Below, in pieces: positions 1-7,457 of a stretch of DNA of 19,924 nt. Position 1 is the first letter of the stretch. Each line of letters starts with the position of its first letter. This stretch comes from JALYUA01 sp038229875 (GTDB lineage: Bacteria > Acidobacteriota > Thermoanaerobaculia > UBA5066 > Gp7-AA6), in assembly GCA_038229875.1 (NCBI GenBank), contig JBBROA010000078.1, positions 1 to 19,924 on the forward strand. Direction: 5' to 3'. The notes below the pieces were generated by a model. That model had not been told where the DNA came from and did no database searches. It was given only the letters and a program-made list of their open reading frames with translations. The translations under genes and the position numbers were made by a program.

Positions 1-2
1 CG

Positions 3-533
3 ATCGACGTGCGGGTGCTCGCCGCGACCAACGCGCGTCTTTCCGAGAGGATCGCCCGCGGCGAGTTCCGCGAAGACCTCTACTACCGCTTGCGCGTCGT
101 GGAGATCAACCTGCCGCCCCTGCGCGAGCGCCGCGAGGACATCCCGAAGCTGGCGCGCCACTTCCTCGAGCGCTTCGCCGCCCGCGAGGGGCGCGAGATC
201 CTGACGCTCGACCGGGAGGCCTTCGCCGCGCTTCTCGCGCACGATTTCGCCGGAAACATACGGGAGCTCGAGAACCTGCTCGAGGGCGCCGCCGCGCTTT
301 CCCGCGCGGGGGTGATCCGGCTGGAAGACCTGCAGTGGCTCCCGAGCCGCGCGCCCGGATCGCTTTCGGACGTCGAGGCCGCGCCCGACGGCGAGATCCC
401 GAACCTCAAGGCGCTCGAGGACAAACACATCCGCCGCGTGCTCAAGATGGCGGGCGGAAACAAGAGCCGGGCGGCGCGAATGCTCGGGATCAGTCGACGG
501 ACCCTCTACCGGAAGAAATCACTGGGACATTAA
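3..533 (+). CDS. Sigma-54-dependent transcriptional regulator (NtrC family), C-terminal part
   Basis: The 5' end lies outside the window. What remains is the second half of the AAA+ sigma-54 activation domain and the DNA-binding domain of an NtrC-type enhancer-binding protein. Visible motifs are the sensor I region IDVRVLAATN, the stretch REDLYYRLRVVEINLPPLRE, and the sensor II helix GNIRELENLL. A Fis-type helix-turn-helix follows near the C-terminus (GGNKSRAARMLGISRRTLYR), and the protein stops shortly after it with KKSLGH, so the HTH has almost no tail. In this family, ATP hydrolysis by an oligomer remodels sigma-54 polymerase bound at a distant promoter. An N-terminal receiver or sensor domain is expected upstream but cannot be seen. 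The nearest downstream gene starts about 230-600 nt away, so this is probably the last gene of its operon. Confidence 0.95.
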   Translation: MDVRVLAATNARLSERIARGEFREDLYYRLRVVEINLPPLRERREDIPKLARHFLERFAAREGREILTLDREAFAALLAHDFAGNIRELENLLEGAAALSRAGVIRLEDLQWLPSRAPGSLSDVEAAPDGEIPNLKALEDKHIRRVLKMAGGNKSRAARMLGISRRTLYRKKSLGH

Positions 534-554
534 GACACTGTATCCTTAAGTCCC
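524..554 (+). terminator. Hairpin overlapping the stop codon of the NtrC-type gene
   Basis: The arm GGGACATTAAG (524-534) pairs with CTTAAGTCCC (545-554), giving about 10 bp with one bulged A and a 10-nt loop. The right arm is followed by ATATTT, not a clean U-tract. It may be a weak terminator or a 3' mRNA-stability hairpin; an operator is also possible. Confidence 0.35.
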
Positions 555-761
555 ATATTTCAAGCAACTCCATTACTGTAAGTGATTTCCGGCACTGTAT
601 GGCGCCTGTCTCTACCGATGTGTGCCATAATGTCCTCCCATGGTGCAACCGGGAACAGTGGTCGAAGCACTTGCAAGACGCTTCCTTTCAGACGCTTACG
701 TCGCTAATCCGCTTCGGGCCCGACATGGCCGCGGCCTTGCTCTTGTATCGATTGAACTTCG
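534..761. other. Intergenic region with dyad and short direct repeats
   Basis: No convincing gene lies here. The composition is clearly less GC-rich than the flanks, as expected of a regulatory region. It contains CACTGTAT twice (536-543, 593-600), AGACGCTT twice 14 nt apart (676-683, 690-697), and a nested palindrome at 664-684 (listed separately). I could not fit a sigma-54 promoter with correct spacing. Confidence 0.5.
664..684. promoter_or_regulatory. Imperfect 21-bp palindrome, candidate operator
   Basis: GAAGC-A-CTTG at 664-673 mirrors CAAG-AC-GCTTC at 674-684. The inner 8 bp, CTTGCAAG, is a perfect palindrome, and the outer 5-bp arms are offset by one base. It lies about 80 nt upstream of the small ORF at 762 and 130 nt after a Fis-HTH regulator, a family that binds dyad sites. 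Its function is inferred. Confidence 0.35.
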
Positions 762-920
762 ATGAGAAAAACCCTCTCCATTGCGCGAACCCTCTCGGAG
801 CCCTCCGGACTCCTGTGGGCGGTTCTTTGCGGAGAGGTGGGGATGAGCCTGCTTCTGCTCGCCGACGGGCGGATCGCGCCGGTCGCGCTGCGTGCGCTGC
901 AGCTCTTCCTGCGCTTCTAG
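762..920 (+). CDS. Possible small hydrophobic protein (52 aa)
   Basis: ATG at 762 opens a 52-codon frame ending with TAG at 918-920. It reads as a basic N-terminus (MRKTLSIARTLSEPSG), a hydrophobic stretch (LLWAVLCGEVGMSLLLLA), a short polar turn (DGR) and a second hydrophobic end (ALRALQLFLRF). That composition resembles a small membrane-associated protein with one or two helices more than a random high-GC frame. No clear Shine-Dalgarno precedes the ATG; a weak TATCGA box lies 10 nt upstream. No family is recognised. Competing longer frames on either strand look like low-complexity shadows rich in Arg/Ala/Pro. Moderate to low certainty. Confidence 0.4.
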   Translation: MRKTLSIARTLSEPSGLLWAVLCGEVGMSLLLLADGRIAPVALRALQLFLRF

Positions 921-930
921 GACCGCGGCC

Positions 931-1131
931 ATGACCGCTCCCGCCCGCGGCGTCCGCGGCCAAGTCTTCTCTCTTTTCCCTGGCATTCGCCGGTTCACGC
1001 CGCCTGGTCCGGGCGGCGGGCGCGCGCTCCGCCGCCCGGTCGCCGGACTCGCCGAAGCTTTGGCGTTATTCTCTGAGACGGGCTCTGCCGACCCGGCGGA
1101 TTCCCTGCTCGGAGGCCTCGAAAGAAACTGA
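931..1131 (+). CDS. Doubtful small ORF (66 aa) coupled to the next gene
   Basis: ATG at 931 opens a frame that ends with TGA at 1129-1131. The last base of that stop is the first base of the next gene's ATG (TGATG), an arrangement typical of translationally coupled genes. The product (MTAPARGVRGQVFSLFPG to LLGGLERN) is rich in Gly, Pro, Arg and Ala, has no recognisable motif and could be chance. The alternative is that 921-1130 is simply the leader of the partner-switch operon; I found no good promoter box in it. Confidence 0.2.
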   Translation: MTAPARGVRGQVFSLFPGIRRFTPPGPGGGRALRRPVAGLAEALALFSETGSADPADSLLGGLERN

Positions 1132-1598
1132 TGGGACAGCGGGAGTCAGTCCGCCCGGGTCTCGAAAGAGCCGGCCCTCGTGAGGTGTCGCTGACGATCC
1201 CTGTCGCCTCGGACATGGAGATCGTCGCCACCGCCCAGGTGGCCGCCATGGGCGAGTACATCGACATGCCCCACGATAAGATCGACGAGGTCAAGCTCGC
1301 GCTGGTCGAAGCGTGCATCAACGCGTTCGAGCACGCGCACACCCGGGACGATCGGGTGCACCTGACCTTCCGCGTGGGCCGGGACGACGACGAAGGGCCG
1401 GATTTTCTGGAGGTGGAGGTCTTCGACCAGGGCACGGGCTTCGACCACGAGATCGTCGAGGTCCCGACGCCGGAAAAGACTTTTGCGGGCAAGAAGAAGC
1501 GGGGGTGGGGCTTGCAGATCATCCGCAGCCTGATGGACTCCGTCGCGATCACGTCGGGAGAATGGGGAACCCGAATCCTCATGAGGAAATACAAGTGA
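1131..1598 (+). CDS. RsbW/SpoIIAB-like anti-sigma factor kinase (HATPase_c)
   Basis: A 155-aa single-domain GHKL ATPase of the RsbW/SpoIIAB type. The N box is EVKLALVEACINAFEHAH (Glu60, Asn64), the G1 box DQGTG (99-103) and the G2 box KRGWGLQIIRSL (Gly125, Gly127). In this family the protein binds a sigma factor or other target and phosphorylates a STAS-domain antagonist on serine. That fits the STAS gene that overlaps it by 4 nt and the SpoIIE-type phosphatase that follows. ATG 1131 overlaps an upstream stop; a GGAGG at 1111-1115 is rather far away, so GTG 1183, just before the conserved SLTIPV strand, is a reasonable alternative start. No sigma factor gene lies in the window, so the target is unknown. 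Confidence 0.9.
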   Translation: MGQRESVRPGLERAGPREVSLTIPVASDMEIVATAQVAAMGEYIDMPHDKIDEVKLALVEACINAFEHAHTRDDRVHLTFRVGRDDDEGPDFLEVEVFDQGTGFDHEIVEVPTPEKTFAGKKKRGWGLQIIRSLMDSVAITSGEWGTRILMRKYK

Positions 1599-1951
1599 GT
1601 GAATCCTGCAAAATTCAGGTGGAGCGTCGGGGCGACGTCGCGATTTTTCAGACGGACGGATATATCAACAACCAGGGGGGCGAAGAGATCGCCCGCCAGG
1701 CGTACGCTCAACTGGACGGCGGCGCCCGGGCGCTCATCCTGAACCTCGAGAAGACGCGGATCGTGAATTCGATCGGGATCTCGATCCTGATCGAAGTGCT
1801 CGAAAAGGTCATGGATCGCAAGGGAGTGCTCGCGTTCTGCGCGTTAACCCCGACGATCGACAAGACGTTCCGCATCATGGGTCTCGCCCAGTACGCCGCG
1901 ATTTACCCGACTCAGGACGAAGCGCTCCAGGCCGTCGCCTCCGGCGGCTGA
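1595..1951 (+). CDS. STAS-domain anti-sigma factor antagonist (RsbV/SpoIIAA-like)
   Basis: A 118-aa single STAS domain. GTG 1595 was chosen because it overlaps the previous stop (GTGA) and has GAGGAA at 1583-1588 at proper spacing; longer upstream frames run inside the kinase gene. The fold is visible as strand VAIFQTDGYINNQGGEEIA, the core strand ALILNLEKTRIVNSIGISIL, and the end FCALTPTIDKTFRIMGLAQY. Classical antagonists carry D-S-S-G, with the second Ser phosphorylated by the kinase and dephosphorylated by a SpoIIE-type phosphatase. Here the segment is N58-S59-I60-G61, so the usual acceptor position is Ile. Ser59 is the neighbouring candidate acceptor. It lies between kinase and phosphatase genes, so it is very likely their shared partner. 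Confidence 0.92.
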   Translation: MSESCKIQVERRGDVAIFQTDGYINNQGGEEIARQAYAQLDGGARALILNLEKTRIVNSIGISILIEVLEKVMDRKGVLAFCALTPTIDKTFRIMGLAQYAAIYPTQDEALQAVASGG

Positions 1952-2040
1952 TTCCGACGATGGTTCCGCCCGGCTCTCTCTCCACTCACGACGAGGTGCC
2001 GGTCCCCGAAGCGATCTCCCGTTCCCGAGGTTGATTTCAG

Positions 2041-3687
2041 ATGTCGTCCGCTTCTTCGACCTCGTCCCGACCGCTGGCGTCCTTCTGGAAGGAGCTTCAC
2101 GCGGCATCGAGAGGGGGAGAGGACCGTCCGCTTCCCGCGCGCCTGGCGGAAGCGGCGCTGCAGTGGAGCGGGGCGCGCGCGGCCACGATCCACCTCCGCG
2201 ATAAGGACGGGTGGAGCGGGGGCGGTCAGTCCGGCGACGGGGCCGCGGGGCTCGTTGCCCCCGACCCCTTTCCCGAAGCGGCCGGGTTCGTCGGCGACGC
2301 GCTGTGGATCCCGCTCTCTGCGGAAGGAGAAGTGCACGGGCAGCTCGGCCTCCTGGGTGTTCCGGCGCGAGAGGCGGAAGAGGTCGCCGCGTTCCTGGGA
2401 TTCGTCCTGGGCGCGCAGGTGGCGGCTCACCGGCTGTCGCGGCAGGTCAAGGGCGCCGAGTTCGAGATTCGCACGCGGCTCCTGGAGCTCGAGTCGCTCT
2501 ACGATCTCGGCCTCTCGCTCGGCGGCCAGCTCGACCTCGGCGCGCTGGCGGACGAAGTCCTTTTTCGTTCCGTCTCGCTGACGGACGCCGGGAAGGGCAC
2601 CCTCGTACTGTTCGACGACGGCGGGCGGATCCTCTACGAAAACAACCTCGGAGGCGGCTTCGTCCCGCGCGACCGGTTCGCCTCCTGGCGCATCCCGGAC
2701 GGAGAAGCGGTCATCAACAACTCGGCCGCTTCTCTTCCGACCGCGGGGGAGCGGCTCTCCGGGTGCGAAAAGTGCCTGGCGGTTTCGATCGCCGTGCCCG
2801 GCCGGCGTCTCGGATTCCTGGCGGTGGCCGACAAAGAGTCGCGCGACGGCAGCGTTCTCGATTTCACGCCCACCGACGCCCGGCTGCTTTCCCTCTTCGC
2901 GAACCAGGCCGCGGCCGCGATCGAGACGGCGCGCCTCCACCAGGACGCGATCGAGAAGGAGCGCATCGAGCGCGAGCTCGAGCTTGCTGCCGCGATCCAG
3001 CGGGAAATCCTGCCTCGGTTCCTCCCGGCCATCGCGGGAGTCGATCTCGCGGCGGCGAACATCCCCGCGCGCCACATCGGAGGCGATTACTACGACGTCT
3101 TTCCGCTCTCGAACGGACGGGTTGCGTTTCTCGTCGCGGACGTCTCGGGGAAGGGAGTTCCCGCGGCCCTGCTGGTATCGACGGTGCACGCCGCCGTCCA
3201 CCTGCAGATCGACGAAGCGAAGACCATCGCCGATCTCGTCTCGCGCCTCGACCGGCATCTTCGCCGCTTCGCCGCGACGCGGAAGTTTCTGACGCTCTTC
3301 TTCGGCCTTCTCGAGCCGGACACCGGCGTTCTGCGGTACGTCTCCGCGGGTCACAACCCGGCGCTCCTCATGCGCGTGAACGGCGAGCGGGAGCAGCTCG
3401 ACTCGACCGGCGTCCCGGTCGGGATGTTGCCGAATTCCTCGTGGCGCGAAGAAGTCCGCGACCTGCGGCCGGGCGACCTGCTCTGCGTCTACTCCGACGG
3501 GCTCACCGAGGCGGTCGATACCGCGGACGCGGAGTTCGGACTGGAACGCCTTGGAGCGGATCTTTCTTCCCGCCGCGAGCTTCCGCTCCGGCAGATCTGC
3601 GACGAAGTCCTCGGCGAGGTCGCCGCCTTCGCGCGGGGCATGCCGCAGTACGACGACCAGACGATCCTGCTCGTCCGCCGGACGTGA
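2041..3687 (+). CDS. GAF-domain SpoIIE/RsbU-type PP2C serine phosphatase
   Basis: A 548-aa protein. The N-terminal third (about 15-135) looks like a degenerate GAF domain, a clearer GAF domain follows (about 150-300, starting ESLYDLGLSLGGQLDLGALA), then a charged signalling helix (KERIERELELAAAIQREILP) leads into a SpoIIE/RsbU phosphatase domain. Metal-binding motifs are intact: GGDYYDVF (Asp349), VADVSGKGVPAALL (Asp367), SAGHNP, VYSDGLTEA (Asp486) and QYDDQT (Asp538/539). In this family the phosphatase removes phosphate from a STAS antagonist when the sensor domain receives a signal, releasing the kinase from its target. ATG 2041 has a GAGG at 2027-2030. It follows the STAS gene by 89 nt and completes the partner-switch set. 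There are no membrane segments, so it is probably a cytosolic sensor; the GAF ligand is unknown. Confidence 0.93.
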   Translation: MSSASSTSSRPLASFWKELHAASRGGEDRPLPARLAEAALQWSGARAATIHLRDKDGWSGGGQSGDGAAGLVAPDPFPEAAGFVGDALWIPLSAEGEVHGQLGLLGVPAREAEEVAAFLGFVLGAQVAAHRLSRQVKGAEFEIRTRLLELESLYDLGLSLGGQLDLGALADEVLFRSVSLTDAGKGTLVLFDDGGRILYENNLGGGFVPRDRFASWRIPDGEAVINNSAASLPTAGERLSGCEKCLAVSIAVPGRRLGFLAVADKESRDGSVLDFTPTDARLLSLFANQAAAAIETARLHQDAIEKERIERELELAAAIQREILPRFLPAIAGVDLAAANIPARHIGGDYYDVFPLSNGRVAFLVADVSGKGVPAALLVSTVHAAVHLQIDEAKTIADLVSRLDRHLRRFAATRKFLTLFFGLLEPDTGVLRYVSAGHNPALLMRVNGEREQLDSTGVPVGMLPNSSWREEVRDLRPGDLLCVYSDGLTEAVDTADAEFGLERLGADLSSRRELPLRQICDEVLGEVAAFARGMPQYDDQTILLVRRT

Positions 3688-3708
3688 GTCGGACCGCTCC
3701 ATCCGGGC

Positions 3709-3714
3709 TAAGAT
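3709..3714 (+). promoter_or_regulatory. -10 box of a probable leaderless promoter for the amidohydrolase operon
   Basis: TAAGAT is followed by exactly 7 nt and then ATG 3722, with no Shine-Dalgarno between. That places the expected transcription start on the start codon. No clear -35 box is visible. The same arrangement recurs at several other starts in the window. Confidence 0.45.
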
Positions 3715-3721
3715 CGCGCGA

Positions 3722-5431
3722 ATGCCGCTCCTGTCCGGACTCTTTTCGCTATTGATCGCGGCGGTGCCCGTTCGATCGGCGGCCCCCCACACAGCGGACC
3801 TGCTTCTTGAAGGCGGGACCGTCTACGATTCCGCGCGATCGTCGGGGCAGGCCGCGTCCGTGCTCATCCGCGGAGGGCGCATCCTCTTCGTGGGATCGCC
3901 GGCGCAAGCGCGAAAGCGGGCTCCGTCGGCCAGAACGGTGTCCGTCGCGGGCGGCTTCGTTTTCCCGGGGTGGACGGATGCGCACGGACATCTCGCGGGC
4001 TTAGGAAAGTCGCTGGAGACCGCGGACCTGAAGGGCGCGACGAATCCGTCCGAGGCGGCGAAACGCGTCGCAGCGGTCGCCTCGAGGCTTCCCCTGGCCG
4101 CCTGGGCCGAGGCCCGCGGGTGGGACCAGAACCGGTGGCCGGGGGGCGGCTATCCGGACGCGCGAGATCTCGACGCCGAGGTGCCCGACCGGCCGGCCGT
4201 GGCTCGCCGGGTCGACGGCCATGCCATCTGGGTCAACGGAGCGGCCCTCAAGGTCGCCGGCATCGAGGCTTCGACGCCAGATCCTCCGGGTGGCCGCATC
4301 CTTCGCAGGCCCGACGGGTCCCCTTCCGGGGTTCTGGTGGACAACGCGATGGCGCTCGTCGACCGCGCGATGCCCTCTCCGTCTCCCGGCGACTTCGAGC
4401 GGCAGATCGTCGCCGCGTCCCGGGCCTGTGCGCGTCTCGGGCTCACGTCCGTGCAGGACGCGTCGGGTTACGGTCCTTCGGACATCGAGACGTTGCGAAA
4501 GCTCGCCGACCGCGGGGAGCTTCCGTTGCGGATCTACGCGACCGTGTCGCCCGCAGCCGCGACGCTTCCGGCCGCGCTCGCCGGCGGCGCGCGAACGGGT
4601 GGCGGAAACGATTTTCTGACGGTCCGCGCGATCAAGGCGTACGCGGACGGGGCGCTCGGCAGCCGCGGCGCGGCCCTCCTCGCCGACTACTCGGACGAGC
4701 CGGGGAACCGCGGCCTCCTGGTGACGCCCCCGGAGCGGCTCGCGGCGGTCGCGCTCGAGGCCCGCCGCGCCGGATGGCAGCTCTGGATCCACGCGATCGG
4801 CGACCGTGGCAACCGCGTCGCGCTCGACGCCTTCACCTCCGCTCGGGAGGGGGAACCGAAGGCCCCGCCGGGCGCGGGGAGGCCGCGCATCGAGCACGCG
4901 CAGGTGATCGCTCGCGAGGACATCCCGCGGTGCGCGCGGGAAGGGGTGATCGCTTCGGTGCAGCCGACCCATGCGACGTCCGACATGGAGTGGGCGGAAA
5001 AGCGCGTCGGACCGGACCGTATCGCCGGCGCGTACGCCTGGCGGCGGTTGCTCGCGGCGGGCGCGCGCCTGGCCGGCGGCAGCGATTTCCCGGTCGAATC
5101 GGAAAACCCGCTGCTGGGCTTTTACGCGGCGATCACCCGGCAGGACGCCGCGGGCCGGCCGGCGGGTGGCTGGCGTCCCGAAGAGCGGCTGTCGAGAGCG
5201 GAAGCGCTCGCGCTTTTCACGTCGGACGCCGCGTTCGCCGCATTCGAGGAGGACCGCCGTGGGCGGATCGCCCCGGGGTTCGAAGCGGACCTGACCGTGT
5301 TCGCTTCCGACCCGATGCGCGCCGCGGCTTCCGAGGTCCCTTCGATCCGCACTCTGATGACGGTCGTGGGCGGGCGCGTCGCGCACGGCCCCGACGCCGC
5401 GCTCTCGGTTCCCGCCGGAGCGGGGCATTGA
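3722..5431 (+). CDS. Exported YtcJ-like amidohydrolase (amidohydrolase 3 family)
   Basis: A 569-aa metal-dependent hydrolase of the amidohydrolase superfamily, YtcJ/N-substituted formamide deformylase type. A signal peptide precedes the mature protein (MPLLSGLFSLLIAAVPVRSAA), so it probably acts in the periplasm. The active-site set is visible: DAHGHL (His88, His90), a conserved Lys in IKAYADGALGSRG (Lys305), WIHAIGDRGN (His357), RIEHAQ (His392) and GGSDFP (Asp455). The C-terminal beta-sandwich ends normally (GRIAPGFEADLTVFASDP). Length fits the family. ATG 3722 is chosen because it starts the signal peptide and has a TAAGAT box 7 nt upstream; a longer frame back to 3551 overlaps the phosphatase. 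It is the first of four tightly packed genes. The substrate cannot be told from sequence; family members cleave C-N bonds in amides or formamides. Confidence 0.9.
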   Translation: MPLLSGLFSLLIAAVPVRSAAPHTADLLLEGGTVYDSARSSGQAASVLIRGGRILFVGSPAQARKRAPSARTVSVAGGFVFPGWTDAHGHLAGLGKSLETADLKGATNPSEAAKRVAAVASRLPLAAWAEARGWDQNRWPGGGYPDARDLDAEVPDRPAVARRVDGHAIWVNGAALKVAGIEASTPDPPGGRILRRPDGSPSGVLVDNAMALVDRAMPSPSPGDFERQIVAASRACARLGLTSVQDASGYGPSDIETLRKLADRGELPLRIYATVSPAAATLPAALAGGARTGGGNDFLTVRAIKAYADGALGSRGAALLADYSDEPGNRGLLVTPPERLAAVALEARRAGWQLWIHAIGDRGNRVALDAFTSAREGEPKAPPGAGRPRIEHAQVIAREDIPRCAREGVIASVQPTHATSDMEWAEKRVGPDRIAGAYAWRRLLAAGARLAGGSDFPVESENPLLGFYAAITRQDAAGRPAGGWRPEERLSRAEALALFTSDAAFAAFEEDRRGRIAPGFEADLTVFASDPMRAAASEVPSIRTLMTVVGGRVAHGPDAALSVPAGAGH

Positions 5432-6207
5432 GGCGGCGTGGTGCGGCCCGATCCCCGCTCCCGGCGCTCGGCCTCTTCGTCCTGCTTGCAGGGTCGTGCC
5501 GTCCCGCCCCCGAGGCAAAGCGCGCCGTGACGCCCGGCCCGGTCGACGACGCCGCGCGCCAGCGCGCGCAGATGGTCGAGACGCAGATCGTCGCCCGCGG
5601 CGTCCGCGATCCCCGCGTCCTGTCCGCGATGCGGGAAGTGCCCCGGCACGAGTTCGTCGACGCCTCTCAGCGGGCGCACGCGCACGACGACGGACCGGTC
5701 GCGATCGGCGGAAGCCGGCAGACCGTCTCCCAGCCCTACATCGTCGCGCTGATGACGGAGTTGCTCGAGCTCGGCCCGAACGAAAAGGTCCTCGAGATCG
5801 GGACGGGCTCGGGGTACCAGAGCGCGGTCCTCGCGAGGGTGGCCGGACACGTCTACTCGATCGAGATCATTCCCGAGCTCGCGCGGGCGTCCGAGGAGCG
5901 GCTCACGCGGCTCGGCTATCGCAACGTGACAGTGCGAGAGGGGGACGGGTACCGGGGCTGGCCCGAACACGCGCCCTTCGACGGCATCATCGTCACGGCC
6001 GCCCCGGAGAGAATCCCGCAGCCGCTCTTAGACCAGCTCGCTCCAGACGGGCGCATGGTCATCCCGGTCGGCGGGTTCTTCCAGGAGCTGAAGGTCTTCA
6101 AGAAAGACGCGAACGGCCGGGTGACCGAGAAGGACATCATCCCTGTGCGCTTCGTTCCCATGACCGGCGAGATCGAGAAGACTCCGCCCGCTCCGCCTCA
6201 GAATTGA
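5428..6207 (+). CDS. pcm: Protein-L-isoaspartate O-methyltransferase with lipoprotein-like signal
   Basis: A 259-aa PCMT. The enzyme uses S-adenosylmethionine to methylate isoaspartyl residues in aged proteins and so starts their repair. Visible motifs are the substrate-side signature GGSRQTVSQPYIVALM, the SAM-binding motif KVLEIGTGSGYQSAVL (from about residue 120), the acidic end of the second strand (YSIEII), and the strand FDGIIVTAAPERIPQPLLDQ. Start TTG 5428 overlaps the preceding TGA (TTGA) and has GGAG at 5417-5420, 7 nt away, which decides the start. The extra N-terminus is unusual for Pcm: RRRG, then a hydrophobic LPALGLFVLLAGSC with Cys24 in a lipobox-like context, then a Pro-rich linker. 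This predicts an envelope-anchored protein, although SAM is cytosolic. Enzyme identity is strong; export is inferred. Confidence 0.92.
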   Translation: MRRRGAARSPLPALGLFVLLAGSCRPAPEAKRAVTPGPVDDAARQRAQMVETQIVARGVRDPRVLSAMREVPRHEFVDASQRAHAHDDGPVAIGGSRQTVSQPYIVALMTELLELGPNEKVLEIGTGSGYQSAVLARVAGHVYSIEIIPELARASEERLTRLGYRNVTVREGDGYRGWPEHAPFDGIIVTAAPERIPQPLLDQLAPDGRMVIPVGGFFQELKVFKKDANGRVTEKDIIPVRFVPMTGEIEKTPPAPPQN

Positions 6208-7457
6208 GCAACGAGGCGCGGCTTCCCGCGGCGGCGCCGTTTCCGGCGCTGAACCGGACGTTCAAGGCCTTCACGTACCGCGACTACCGGCTCCTGTGGG
6301 CCGGGGCGTTCACGTCGAGCATCGGCACGTGGATGCAGCAGGTCGCTCAGGCCTGGCTGATCTTCACGATGACGGGGTCGGCGTCGCTCCTCGCGCTCGA
6401 CGCGTTTCTCGGCGCGGCCCCGTTTCTCGTCTTTTCCCTCTTCGGAGGTGTCTTTGCCGACCGCTTCGACCGGCGGAAGATCCTCCTGTCGTCGCAGCTC
6501 GTTCAGCTGACCTCCGCGTTCCTCCTCGCGGGGCTGATCGCGACGAATTACGTGGCAGTCTGGATGATCATGACCCTCTCGTTCGTCGTCGGATTTGCGC
6601 AATCCTTCGGCGGACCTGCGTACCAGGCGCTCGTCCCGACCCTGGTGGATCGCGAGGACCTCCCGAATGCGGTCGCGTTGAATTCGATCCAGTTCAATCT
6701 CGCGCGCGTGATCGGGCCGGTGCTGGCCGGGATCGCCTTCTACAAACTGGGCGCGGCCGCGTGCTTCGCCTTGAACGGCGTCTCCTTCATCGCGGTGATC
6801 GCGGCGATCCTTCTCTTGAAGCGCGGAGCTCCCGTCGCCCCGGCCGCGGAGCCTGTCTGGCGGAGCCTGAAGACGGGGGTCAAGGCGGTGCGGGACGGCG
6901 GCCCGCTCCTGGGGCTCGTGGTGATGGCATTTGCGGGCAGCTTCTGTTCGGTCGCGCTGGTCACCTACCTCCCCGTCTTCGCGAAGGAGATCTTCCACCG
7001 GGACGCCAAGGGGTTCAGCGGCCTTCTCGCCGCGTTCGGGATCGGTGCCGTGATCGGCGCGATCGGCGTCGCCGCGTTCGGGAACGTCCGCCGAAAAGGG
7101 TTCGTTGCCGTCGTGACGCAGATGCTCTTCGGGGCGCTGATGGTGAGCTTCGCGCTGTCGCGGAGCGTCGCCCTCTCCTACGCCATCCTGCTCGCCGCCG
7201 GCGCCGCGCTCATGATCATCTTCGCGATGTTCATGACTCTCGTCCAGACGCACGTCGAGGACCATCTGCGAGGGCGGGTCGTCAGCATCTACTCGCTCGC
7301 TTTCCGAGGGGCCATGCCGCTGTCAAATCTTCTCGGGGTCTTTCTGGCCTCCTTCCTCTCGGTGCCCATGATCGTCGTCGCCAACGGCGTCGTCTTGTTC
7401 GCACTCGGCGCGGGCGTTCTGCTCCAGCGCAATACGCAGGGCGTCACCTCGCTGTGA
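6204..7457 (+). CDS. MFS transporter (MFS_3 / enterobactin-exporter-like)
   Basis: A 417-aa major facilitator protein with about 12 hydrophobic helices. It begins with the typical lead-in FTYRDYRLLWAGAFTSSIGTWMQQVAQAWLIF and carries the loop 2-3 motif GGVFADRFDRRKILL, followed by helix 5-6 residues NSIQFNLARVIGPVLAGI. These features match the MFS_3 branch that includes EntS and many drug or siderophore exporters. Start TTG 6204 overlaps the pcm stop (TTGA); no Shine-Dalgarno is seen, so translation probably depends on coupling. The next in-frame start candidates lie inside the first helix. Its place between exported enzymes suggests transport of a small molecule related to the amidohydrolase product, but the substrate is unknown. 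Confidence 0.92.
   Translation: MSNEARLPAAAPFPALNRTFKAFTYRDYRLLWAGAFTSSIGTWMQQVAQAWLIFTMTGSASLLALDAFLGAAPFLVFSLFGGVFADRFDRRKILLSSQLVQLTSAFLLAGLIATNYVAVWMIMTLSFVVGFAQSFGGPAYQALVPTLVDREDLPNAVALNSIQFNLARVIGPVLAGIAFYKLGAAACFALNGVSFIAVIAAILLLKRGAPVAPAAEPVWRSLKTGVKAVRDGGPLLGLVVMAFAGSFCSVALVTYLPVFAKEIFHRDAKGFSGLLAAFGIGAVIGAIGVAAFGNVRRKGFVAVVTQMLFGALMVSFALSRSVALSYAILLAAGAALMIIFAMFMTLVQTHVEDHLRGRVVSIYSLAFRGAMPLSNLLGVFLASFLSVPMIVVANGVVLFALGAGVLLQRNTQGVTSL

Noticed and set aside
659..675. Possible sigma-54 promoter (TGG...TTGCA)
   Set aside because: The GG to GC spacing is 11 nt, not the required 10, and the -24 element lacks GGCAC. The stretch is better described by the palindrome at 664-684.
1912..3792. 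Long minus-strand frame of 626 codons opposite the phosphatase
   Set aside because: It mirrors the phosphatase gene in a GC-rich background, is Arg/Glu/Asp-rich and has no recognisable domain, whereas the plus strand carries a complete SpoIIE-type protein.
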